The notes beneath the pieces were generated by a model. The model saw nothing but the letters and a program-made list of their open reading frames with translations, ran no database searches and had not been told where the DNA came from. Made by a program: the position numbers and the translations under genes. From Ichthyophis bannanicus (Eukaryota > Chordata > Amphibia > Gymnophiona > Ichthyophiidae), in assembly GCA_033557465.1 (NCBI GenBank), contig CM066035.1, forward strand, positions 899,465,309 to 899,529,308: DNA of 64,000 nt, written 5' to 3'. Of this stretch, positions 21,601 to 29,944 are shown one piece after another (position 1 is the stretch's first letter; each line of letters opens with the position of its first letter).

Positions 21601-22695
21601 AAGACTGTCAGTTACGACACTTGCGGGATTGACTGGGGCAGACTGATGTGTTTTACTCCCAGGGTCCTGGAGAGGGATTTTGTCACCTCTGTCTCTGATG
21701 GTAGTGCTGCATGTGGAGACTTTGTCCCTACCAGACAGGCTCCTCCACAGCTTAGTGGTGGGGTTTGCGCAGGGGGTATGGTGCCAGCTTTGTCTCCTTT
21801 GCCACCTTTCTCCAATCACCTCTAGCTTCTTGTCCTTTGGAGGAAATCCACAGTTTTTGCCCAGCTTGGAGAACCAAGTATTCTGGGACTGGGGAATGAG
21901 GGGGATATGTAGCCTGGGGCATGTAGTGAATCTGGAGGGTAATATCAGACTCTATACATCTCTGTGTCAGGAATATGAATTGCCAAACAGTCATATTTTT
22001 GCCTATTACCAGATCAGACACGATTTTCAATCACTTCCAAGGGAAAATTTGATGGCGGAGGCCCCCGCACATATCTTGCAATTTTTTTAAACTGGGAGAG
22101 CGTGACTGTATGTGCATTTCACAATTGTTTCAGAAACTAGAAACTTGGACTCCACCCCAAGACTTCTCAGAGCTTGAGCAACGTTGGGCTGCAGGATTTT
22201 CTTCTGCATATATGGTGGTACTGGCCTATGGTGTCCTAGTTTTGGGGCAAGATAGACCACAAGATGGCCAGTATCTTGGAAGGCCCAGTGTCACTGTCTT
22301 CACAATTATGTGTGCTGCTATCTCCACTGAGAGGTCATTTCCTAGGGATAGAATGAGATTAGGCATTCAGCCGTTTCATGTCACACGCCTTATTGTAGCT
22401 CACTATTGGGAAACCAGTACCTCTCATGGTGGTTTGGTGGTAGTTGCTAGACTGGAGAGTTTATCCTGTTCTTTGAAGTAAAAAAAGGGCATTTATAATA
22501 AGGTTTGGGTTCCTTATTAACTTTATGTGAATGGTTGAGATCTTTGTGCTTTAATGGGGTTCCTCATTGTTAACTTCTGGTGGTGGTGGTGGGGGGGGGG
22601 GTACTTTTATTGTGCTCTTAGTCATACATTGACTTCTGTGCTTGTTATACAGAGATGATTCTGAAGATTATTTAAATAAAACTTTTTTTTTTAAA

Positions 22696-24160
22696 TGGCT
22701 CTATGCATTTCTCTGGGAAAAACAGTTCCAGCTTCTACATCATAGAAATTTTGATACAGCGTAACACAGCATTTAGGTAATTGTGCCTTTTGAACTTCTC
22801 CCCCCCCCTCTTCTGTACACCCCGTCACAAATAAACACACACACACATGGATTGGAAATAATTCCCTATCATTGATGAGCTGCCTTTTTAGTCATTCTGA
22901 CGTACATTTCATTTTCTTTGTTGATATGCTGTTGTGAAACCTACTGACTGACGCCTGCAGCTTTCTCAATGGTTGCCATGGGCAGGGCCAGATCAAGGTA
23001 TTCAAATTAAGCAAATGTTGGGGGGGGGGGGGGGTGCTATTAGATGTCCCCAGTGCTCAGGAGGTTAGGCTTGCCAATTGGCTTTTTTCAAGATTCTACA
23101 GAAATTTCCAGTTATGTCCAGAAGCTAGAAGGATGGTTAGCATGTCTGGACTTTTTTTGTTTTCCAGTCCTGCCCCCTCTGTAAGTGAGTCTGCCCTGCC
23201 TACGTCCAATGTAACTAGCAGGAGAGGATCCAGCCAATGGGGACAGAGCATTGGAATGCTGCTCTAGTCCTCTGCAACTATTCCGCATCTCACCATAGCT
23301 GTCTACCTCCCTGTCCCACAGCAGACCTGCAGCTCTCCTGCGCTGAGCAGGAGACTCCCACATCGGAGGACCACCTCCCACCTAAAATCAGAAAACCCCT
23401 GCAGAACAGGAGCCAAACCGTCAATTTTTTCAGTGTTTGCTTATGACCATGAACAGCAACAAAGCTCACAACTGTTACTTCATGCGATGAGATTAACAAG
23501 CAGGAAGTGTCCATTGTGAGATCTGAAACTGTTGGGGGTTGCAGTGTTGCATAGAAATGTTGTAGAGGGGGTGGAGTTGGGGTAGGGCATAGGGCAGAAT
23601 GGGGTGGAGCATGAGCTGGGTTGGGAGGTGGGGCCAAAATCTCCAGCTCAAAAATTACTCCCCCTTGTCATCTCTGTCACAGACCACAAAACACATGAGA
23701 GGTACACACGCAACAAATGCACATGCACCGCACACCAATACAGATACACACACAGGGATCGTAATAATTCTACTGTGAAAACTACTGTCTGAATCATACT
23801 TTTCTTATTGGTTGCTATGTGCACTGTCAACTAATAACCACTGCTATGGGCAGGACGAGATTAAAGCACTGTAAAGTTATGCACAAAGTTTGGTCCAGAT
23901 GTTCAAGAGGGATCTGTGAAATGCGCTCAGAACGCAGGAGGTTAGGATTGCTAACTGTCTGGCATTTTTCAGGATTCAACAGAATTTTGCATTAATGGCC
24001 AGAACATAGGTGTACGAAAGGGGTCGGCCACAGGGGCTCTGGTCCCACCCAAAAATCGGTATGGCAGACAGCATGCTCCCGCAAGGATCCCATCCACCAT
24101 GGGTAAAAGAAGAAAAGCCACTTCTTGTCTGAAGGCAGGAGATTGGATTTCCGCGGGCAC
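22696..24160. repeat. Two diverged direct copies of a small element
   Basis: A block of about 350 bp ending in AGGAGGTTAGGCTTGCCAATTGGC (23060-23083) recurs with the ending AGGAGGTTAGGATTGCTAACTG (23938-23959). Upstream parts also match: TTGGTTGCCATGGGCAGGGCCAGAT-like text near 22970 and TGCTATGGGCAGGACGAGAT near 23845. Downstream, a CAGAATT…GGCCAGAA block recurs as well. The ending resembles the TAGGGTTGCCAAC end of hAT-like elements elsewhere in the window. A G15-16 run lies at about 23020-23034 and a CA-rich run near 22840. Confidence 0.5.
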
Positions 24161-24164
24161 CCTG

Positions 24165-24262
24165 CTGCTTGCTGGCTGTGATCATTGCAAAGACTCTTTC
24201 TGTTTTCCCACAAGCATTGCAGGTAGACAGGAAGGGGTCTGCAATGATCGCAGCCAGCAGTC
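24165..24262. repeat. Fold-back repeat
   Basis: GCTGGCTGTGATCATTGCA (24171-24189) is the reverse complement, with one mismatch, of 24240-24258. Pairing extends inward through AGACTCTTTCTGT against ACAGGAAGGGGTC. The result would be a stem of about 33 bp with a loop of about 20-25 nt. The wider 24000-24350 block has further echoes of the same words and looks like a non-autonomous element. Confidence 0.6.
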
Positions 24263-25619
24263 TGCCTGCAGGAATCCCATCCCCCACGGGCAGAAGAGCC
24301 ACGATCGTGGCAAAGACCTTTCCTGTCTGCCCGGGGGAGATAAGAACAGGGGGTAGAATCGGAAAGGTCTCTGCGGGGCTTGGGGTGGTGCTTGGAGCCC
24401 CCCCAAAGAAAAATCCCTTCTGCTGCTCCTTGTCCAGAAGGTAGAAGAATGACTAATGTTGCCGCACAGTTTTCAGAGTTAAAAACCTCTATCTGCACTT
24501 CTCTAATCCTTCCTGCCCTGCCTGTTTCCCAACCTTCCCCAGCCTCTTCTCACCCCGTCAGTCCTGCGGATATCTGGGGCAGGGCATCCTTGGCATAGGG
24601 AGGCACTCAACCAGGGAGCTTCCTGTGGTGAATCAGACCCTCCCTGGACCCACTATGCTTACAGGATCCAGGGATGCATCCAGTGGCAATCCTTTCTTCA
24701 TGCTGCCATCATGGATAATGGTGGCACCTGACCCCCCCCCTCCCCCGTGAATGTCAGCATGCAACACTAGTGATCAGTCTGATAAATATGGGAGTGATTC
24801 CCTTAATTAGCAAGCATTGATACTGGGCTTGATGGACCTTGGTTCTGATCAGAATCGACTGCACAGAGAAAGACCCGATTCTGATCCCTCGGGGGCTAGA
24901 CATGCCCTGCGGGATCAGTATTGGGTTTGAGCCTGTATGTGTAGGCCGGGACTCGATTCCATTCGGTCTGCATGTACAGACCCCTGGCCGGGCTAACTCA
25001 GTCAGGCTCCTGAATGGAGCTGTGGTGCCATGGCACGAGCCACGATCCCGGGCCACTGACCATAATCTTCTTTCCACACGGCCCAACCCCCGATCTGGCC
25101 TTCTATGGCCAGGGCCGAGCTGCGGGGAATCCCCCACACCCCTCACCTTTTCGACACTGCCTGAGCCTGCCGTCCCCCGATGTCCAAGGGGATTTATTCC
25201 ACCTCTGAGATAGAATAAGTCCCCTATCCAATTTTCTGACCTCAGACATACAGGGCTGACTTCAGAATCAGCTCTGTACGTCCAGGGTCGCAGACTGCCC
25301 ATGACCCTTCCCGCCCCTGTCTAAACCTTCTCCTACAAATGCCTTGTTCATACGAAGAGGCTTCTGCCGGGGACAGGGGTAATAGTTGGGATGGATGTCC
25401 CAATAGGGCATCCATCCCTGCTATTTGCGAGAAAGAATAGACCCCCATATATGACGGCAGATAAAGACCAGTATGTCCTATCTAATCTGTCCAGTAAGGT
25501 GACTGGAATGGGTGTAACTGTAGCTCCGTACAGGCCACCCTTCTCTATTAAAAGATATTTAAGTTTGCTTTGATGTTATCCTCTTGCTATAAAGGGATCC
25601 ACTGTGTGTGTCCCATGCC
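24263..25619. other. Unassigned part of RS1 intron 5
   Basis: Mostly unrecognised. TGATACTGGGCTTGATGGACCTT near 24818-24840 is a stray piece of the CR1 lineage-B 3' tail. The long ORFs here (for example minus 24754-25302) run through GC-rich text without motifs. Confidence 0.4.
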
Positions 25620-25633
25620 ATATGTTCTTGGTA
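25620..25633 (+). repeat. Target-site duplication, left (Penelope-like element)
   Basis: ATATGTTCTTGGTA, identical to 29931-29944. The preceding base differs (C against T), so the duplication is 14 bp. Its last two bases overlap the start of the inverted arm. Confidence 0.8.
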
Positions 25634-25848
25634 TAAGAAATAATATTAGTTCAGCTCAATTCCCAACTCTGAGTTCAAACTTTTTATATTGTTATATATA
25701 CATCAATCTTTCAAGTGCAGACTAGATGCAGAAAAGGTCTCAGACTTATATAAGGCTTAAATCAGCCAGACTTGCTGGAATGAAAATTGCCTTCATTTGC
25801 ATCAATGACCTTAATAACAAAATCCTGCATCCATTTAGTAATAATATT

Positions 25849-27188
25849 ACATAGAAACATAGAAACATGATGACAGAAAAAGACCACAAGGCCCATCTAG
25901 TCTGTCCTTCCATAACAACAACTACAACAGTCCACTTTTTACCTTTAGAGATCCTCTGTGTTGGTCCCATGCTTTTTTGAATTCAGTTACTGTCCTCATC
26001 TCTACCACCTCCACTGGGAGACTATTCCACGGATCCACTACTCTTTCCGTAAAGAAATATTTCCGCATATCACTCCTGAATCTATCTCCCTTCACCCTCA
26101 TCCCATGTCCCCTCGTCACAGAACTTGCTTTCAATTGAAAGAGGCTCTCTCCCTGAACATTTATGCCACGGAGGTATTTAAACATCTCAATCATATCACC
26201 TCTATCCCGCCTTTCCTCTAAGGTGTACATATTAAGATCCTTAAGTCTGTCCTCATATGCTTTATAATGAAGACTACTAATCATCTTAGTAGCAACCCTC
26301 TGCACCGACTCCATCCTGTTCACATCCTTTTGAAGGTGCGGTCTCCAGAATTGCACACCATACTCCAAATGAGGTCGCACCAAAGACTTATACAGAGGCA
26401 TTATCACCTCCTTTTTTCTGCTAGCCATTCCTCTCCGTATGCACCCAAGCATCCTTCTAGCTTTTGCCGTCGCCTTTTCTATCTGTTTAGCTACTTTAAG
26501 ATCATCGGACACAACTACGCCTAGGTCCCGCTCTTCTTTAGTGGACAAAAGTACTTCACCTCCTATGCTGTATTGCTCCCTTGGATTGCTGCAGCCCAAA
26601 TGCATGACTTTACATTTTTTAACATTAAATCCCAGCTGCCAAATTCTAGACCATTCTTCAAGCTTAGCTAGATCCCTCCTCATGTTATCTACACCTTCCT
26701 GGGTGTCTACTTTATTGCAGATTTTGGTATCATCCGCAAAGAGGCAAACCTTACCCGACAGCCCTTCCGCTATATCACTAACAAAGATGTTAAAAAGAAT
26801 CGGACCAAGGACAGATCCCTGGGGCACACCACTGGTAACATCCTTCTCCTCAGAGTGAGCTCCATTTACTTGTACTCTTTGTCGCCTCCCACCCAACCAA
26901 TTTCTAACCCAAGCAGTAACTTTAGGGTCCATCCCTAGGGTGCTCAGTTTGTTTATAAGTCGCCTGTGAGGAACAGTGTCAAAGGCTTTACTGAAATCTA
27001 AATACACCACATCTAGAGCTCTCCCTCGGTCCAACTCCCTGGTCACCCAGTCAAAGAAATCAATCAGATTTGTCTGACAAGACCTGCCTCTGGTGAATCC
27101 ATGCTGCCTCGGATCCTGTAATCCGCTGGACTCCAGAAACCTCACTATTTTCTCTTTCAACAGCGTTTCCATTAATTTACTCACCACC
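25849..27188 (-). mobile_element. CR1 (lineage A), 5'-truncated, inserted in the Penelope arm
   Basis: It lies between a 6-bp duplication AATATT (25843-25848 and 27189-27194). Removing it restores exact colinearity with the right Penelope arm. On the minus strand it holds only the RT domain, the C-terminal region and the 3' UTR. The 3' end (near 25849) carries the short tandem CATGTTTCTATGTTTCTATG typical of this lineage. The preserved reading frame indicates a recent insertion, necessarily later than the Penelope-like element. Confidence 0.92.
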
Positions 27189-27190
27189 AA
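25922..27190 (-). CDS. CR1 reverse transcriptase, N-terminally truncated, open
   Basis: The open frame has 422 codons. RT motif A, V-V-Y-L-D-F-S-K-A-F-D, lies at residues 61-71 (catalytic Asp65). Motif B, S-G-V-P-Q-G-S-V-L-G-P, is at 120-130 and motif C, F-A-D-D, at 151-154. After the palm comes the CR1-type C-terminal region with S-L-V-R-P-H-L-E-Y and K-Y-F-F-T-E-R-V-V-D-P-W-N. All three catalytic aspartates are kept and there is no internal stop. The upstream endonuclease, the RT fingers and ORF1 are absent because of 5' truncation, and the first codons run into the insertion junction. The protein would copy element RNA at a nicked target in an intact element; this copy cannot act alone. 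Confidence 0.9.
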   Translation of the reverse strand: MVVSKLMETLLKEKIVRFLESSGLQDPRQHGFTRGRSCQTNLIDFFDWVTRELDRGRALDVVYLDFSKAFDTVPHRRLINKLSTLGMDPKVTAWVRNWLGGRRQRVQVNGAHSEEKDVTSGVPQGSVLGPILFNIFVSDIAEGLSGKVCLFADDTKICNKVDTQEGVDNMRRDLAKLEEWSRIWQLGFNVKKCKVMHLGCSNPREQYSIGGEVLLSTKEERDLGVVVSDDLKVAKQIEKATAKARRMLGCIRRGMASRKKEVIMPLYKSLVRPHLEYGVQFWRPHLQKDVNRMESVQRVATKMISSLHYKAYEDRLKDLNMYTLEERRDRGDMIEMFKYLRGINVQGESLFQLKASSVTRGHGMRVKGDRFRSDMRKYFFTERVVDPWNSLPVEVVEMRTVTEFKKAWDQHRGSLKVKSGLL

Positions 27191-27561
27191 TATTCATTTA
27201 ACACAACAGTGTTGCTCCACTTATTCATAGTATGTCTCCACCAGCGTTGCTTAAAACTATAAAACCATCAGTCTTTGACAATCTCAATCTCACAACTTAT
27301 TGTCCCATCTTCGTTAAATTTCAAATTTTGATGGTTTGTTAAAAGCAGTGCTTATCTGGGAACTTTGTAGAAGTCTGTATGGTATCGCCAAACTGCAGAT
27401 TTTCCCCAACGTCTAACAGAAAGCGCTTGCACGTTTCACAGTTCGTTTCTTCAGGGGAGCTGTGTTACAGACATCCAAGTGTTACAGACATCCAATCTTA
27501 TTCTTCATAACTGCACGGACTAAAGAGAGATGATACACTCAACTAACTTCTAACATTTTGG

Positions 27562-29111
27562 GTCACTATTAGAACCTTTATCCATTTATTTAGACTCGTT
27601 CCTTCGCCCTTTGGTGCCGAAAATGTTTTCATATATACGAGATTCAACACATTTTTTACAGCTGTTGTTACAACATGATTTTTTGACACAATTTTCAGAC
27701 ATCAAGTTAGTGACGCTTGATGTCACATCATTATATACAAGTATCCCACAAGAATCTGCTAATATAATAGTTCAAAATGAGTTACTGAATAGAGGAGATT
27801 TATCAGAAGACCTAGTGCAATTTTTGGGAAAATTGACAGATCTTGTCTTATATGAGAATCATTTTTGCTTTGAAGGTAATATATATCATCAACTTACGGT
27901 AGTGACGATGGGCGCCACATGTGCACCCTCCATTGCAAACCTGTATATGGCTAATTTCGAACGCCAGTGGATTTTCACACAAACCCCTAATTGCCACATT
28001 AAAATGTGGCGCCGGTATATTGATGACGTCTTCATGTTTTGGGTTGGTTCCGAAGTAGAATTGATTTCTTTTGTACAATGGTTGAATACATGTGATCAAC
28101 ATATATTGTTCACTTATGAATGGGACACCAAACATATTACATACTTAGATGTCTCAGTGACCAAAGGGGAAGATGCCTGGCTTACCTCAGTATTTCATAA
28201 ATCAACGGACCGCAATTCCCTATTGCATTATTCTAGTGCCCATCCTAAAAATCTTAAGAACGGGCTTCCGTTCTCGCAATTTCTTTCTCCGATACCGCCG
28301 AAATTGTTCGGATACCAAAGGGTACAAGAAACAGGCTAAGGGCTTAAAGGAGAAATTTTTAGCAAGGGGATATCCATCTTCTGTAGTTTCTCAAGCCTAT
28401 ACAAGAGCTCTATATAATCATCGGGAGCATTTACTTTCGGATTCAGTGCATAGCTCATCTTTGGATGATCATCATATCAATTTCATAACGTCTTTTTCTC
28501 CATTCAGTTATAAAATACAAAACATTATGAGACGTCATACAAATGTATTGCGACATACCAGAGGACTGGAGGACAAATCTGTTAGATGTGTGTGGAAGAG
28601 ACAACGTAATCTCAAAGAGATTCTTAGTCCAACGGAATTGAGATCTTCCTTCCCTAGAGATATCATACCGGTTTTGGGGCACCGTAAATGTGCGGGTTGT
28701 AGCATCTGCCCTATTACTCTAGAGATTACCTCATTTAGCTATAGTGGGAAAGAATACCGGTTGAAAAGTTCTACTAATTGTCAGTCGACCTCTGTAGTTT
28801 ATGGGATTTATTGCCCGTGTAAACTGCTATATGTTGGGAAAACAATTCGTTCACTTCAGGTTCGTCTACAAGAACATCGTAGTAGACTAAAATGTAAAAG
28901 AAGAGAAGCACCTATAGTGGAACATTGTCTCCAATTCGAACATAAATTTCAGGATTTACGCTGTTTCGGGATAGAACAGGTACAGAAGGGTGTTCGGGGT
29001 CGTATAAGTGAACAACAACTTATATACCAAGAGCAAAAATGGATATTTATGCTGTCTACTGTTTGCCCAAATGGCTTAAATGCTCAGGTGGATTGGCATA
29101 TGTGCAAGTAG
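27562..29111 (+). pseudogene. Penelope-like RT + GIY-YIG endonuclease, truncated and frameshifted
   Basis: Two overlapping frames, 27611-28339 and 28173-29111, make one coding region with a frameshift near 28280. The upstream in-frame text E-P-L-S-I-Y-L-D-S-F-L-R-P-L-V from about 27567 matches the RT region before motif A, so the earlier RT blocks have been lost. The first frame has motif A, V-T-L-D-V-T-S-L-Y-T (Asp37), G-A-T-C-A-P-S-I-A-N-L-Y (101-112) and Y-I-D-D (136-139). The second frame has C-A-G-C-S-I-C (173-179), G-I-Y (211-213), Y-V-G-K-T (220-224), R-L-Q-E-H (231-235) and E-H (250-251). This is the RT then GIY-YIG order that defines endonuclease-bearing Penelope-like elements. The protein would nick DNA and prime reverse transcription; the frameshift makes this copy inactive. 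Confidence 0.88.
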
Positions 29112-29298
29112 GCTAATGGTTCTTGTCCCTTTAAGAAAAAAGTTTTACTGGTTGATTCCTTTCTCTATATAAAGTGGGAAGAGATAGGTATCCGCATGCG
29201 CGGCGTTTTTGGTTCCATTGAAAACTTGAAGTGTCAACTGTGATAAGAAAGGTACCTTACAGCTCTTGTTAATGTGATATTAAGTTAATGTGTGAGTT

Positions 29299-29890
29299 CA
29301 AAATGTTAGAAGTTAGTTGAGTGTATCATCTCTCTTTAGTCCGTGCAGTTATGAAGAATAAGATTGGATGTCTGTAACACTTGGATGTCTGTAACACAGA
29401 TCCCCTGAAGAAACGAACTGTGAAACGTGCAAGCGCTTTCTGTTAGACGTTGGGGAAAATCTGCAGTTTGGCGATACCATACAGAATTCTACAAAGTTCC
29501 CAGATAAGCACTGCTTTTAACAAACCATCAAAATTTGAAATTTAACGAAGATGGGACAATAAGTTGTGAGATTGAGATTGTCAAAGACTGATGGTTTTAT
29601 AGTTTTAAGCAACGCTGGTGGAGACATATTATGAATAAGTGGAGCAACACTGTGTTAAATGTTGTGTTAAATGAATATTATTACTAAATGGATGCAGGAT
29701 TTTGTTATTAAGGTCATTGATGCAAATGAAGGCAATTTTCATTCCAGCAAGTCTGGCTGATTTAAGCCTTATATAAGTCTGAGACCTTTTCTGCATCTAG
29801 TCTGCACTTGAAAGATTGATGTATATATAACAATATAAAAAGTTTGAACTCAGAGTTGGGAATTGAGCTGAACTAATATTATTTCTTATA
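29299..29890 (+). repeat. Right arm (LTR-like) of Penelope-like element
   Basis: 592 bp, the reverse complement of the split left arm. It includes the doubled TTGGATGTCTGTAACAC (about 29364-29398), followed by CTGAAGA (29405-29411) and GAAAC (29422-29426). That order and spacing is that of a hammerhead ribozyme core (CUGANGA … GAAA), although the stem II pairing in between is weak. Penelope LTRs are known to carry such motifs. Confidence 0.8.
29405..29426 (+). ncRNA. Hammerhead-ribozyme-like core in Penelope arm
   Basis: CTGAAGA, a 10-nt spacer, then GAAAC. In hammerheads position 7 of the CUGANGA box may be any base, so the core letters are consistent. The spacer (29412-29421) pairs poorly as stem II and the cleavage-site side is not clear, so activity is doubtful. 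A complementary copy lies in the left arm at 27433-27454. Confidence 0.4.
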
Positions 29891-29930
29891 TCGATATATA
29901 AGCTCAAAGACGTGACCATAGATAGTGCTT

Positions 29931-29944
29931 ATATGTTCTTGGTA
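29931..29944 (+). repeat. Target-site duplication, right (Penelope-like element)
   Basis: ATATGTTCTTGGTA, identical to 25620-25633. Confidence 0.8.

Larger units (their letters stand above)
15560..22695 (+). mobile_element. L1-like LINE, broken, with an internal insertion
   Basis: Order of parts on the plus strand: ORF1 (about 15571-16404) with coiled coil, then C-S-Q-R-N-N-L, then A-H-R-I-G-P and a C-terminal domain. A G-rich intergenic follows, interrupted by foreign sequence at about 17050-18600. ORF2 starts near 18990 with an apurinic-type endonuclease: F-S-W-N-V-C-G-L-G, Q-E-T-H, and later D-Y-I-F and S-D-H-M-P-I. Reverse transcriptase pieces follow: S-P-G-P-D near 20400, F-D-A-E-K-A-F-D-R-V near 20780 and F-A-D-D near 21070. 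The C-terminal part runs to about 22480 and the 3' end lies near 22690 (AATAAAAC plus T-rich tract). ORF2 spans at least six frames with frameshifts and stops, so the copy is dead. The endonuclease style is closer to the L1/Tx1 group than to mammalian L1; that is inference. Confidence 0.8.
25632..27560 (-). repeat. Left inverted arm of Penelope-like element (split)
   Basis: Present as 25632-25848 and 27195-27560, about 583 bp once the CR1 insertion is set aside. It is the reverse complement of 29299-29890. The differences I can see are three isolated substitutions and one 9-bp gap (right arm: CACTGTGTTAAATGTTGTG; left arm lacks one GTGTTAAAT unit). It contains a doubled 17-bp motif TTGGATGTCTGTAACAC in complement, and the complement of the hammerhead-like core. 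Confidence 0.85.
25620..29944 (+). mobile_element. Penelope-like element with long inverted arms
   Basis: A central plus-strand coding region (RT plus GIY-YIG) is flanked by inverted arms of about 590 bp: 25632-27560 (interrupted by a CR1) and 29299-29890. The whole is bounded by a 14-bp direct duplication, ATATGTTCTTGGTA, at 25620-25633 and 29931-29944. A 40-bp extension, TCGATATATAAG…GTGCTT, lies between the right arm and the right duplication. The RT is truncated at its N-terminus exactly where the left arm begins. This agrees with known Penelope biology, in which 5'-truncated copies carry a full or partial LTR in inverted orientation. The arms differ at only a few positions, so the copy is fairly young. 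It lies in RS1 intron 5 in the same orientation as the gene. Confidence 0.85.

Noticed and set aside
24754..25302. 182-codon minus ORF
   Set aside because: GC-rich text overlapping a stray CR1 tail, with no domain and a conflicting plus-strand ORF over the same stretch.
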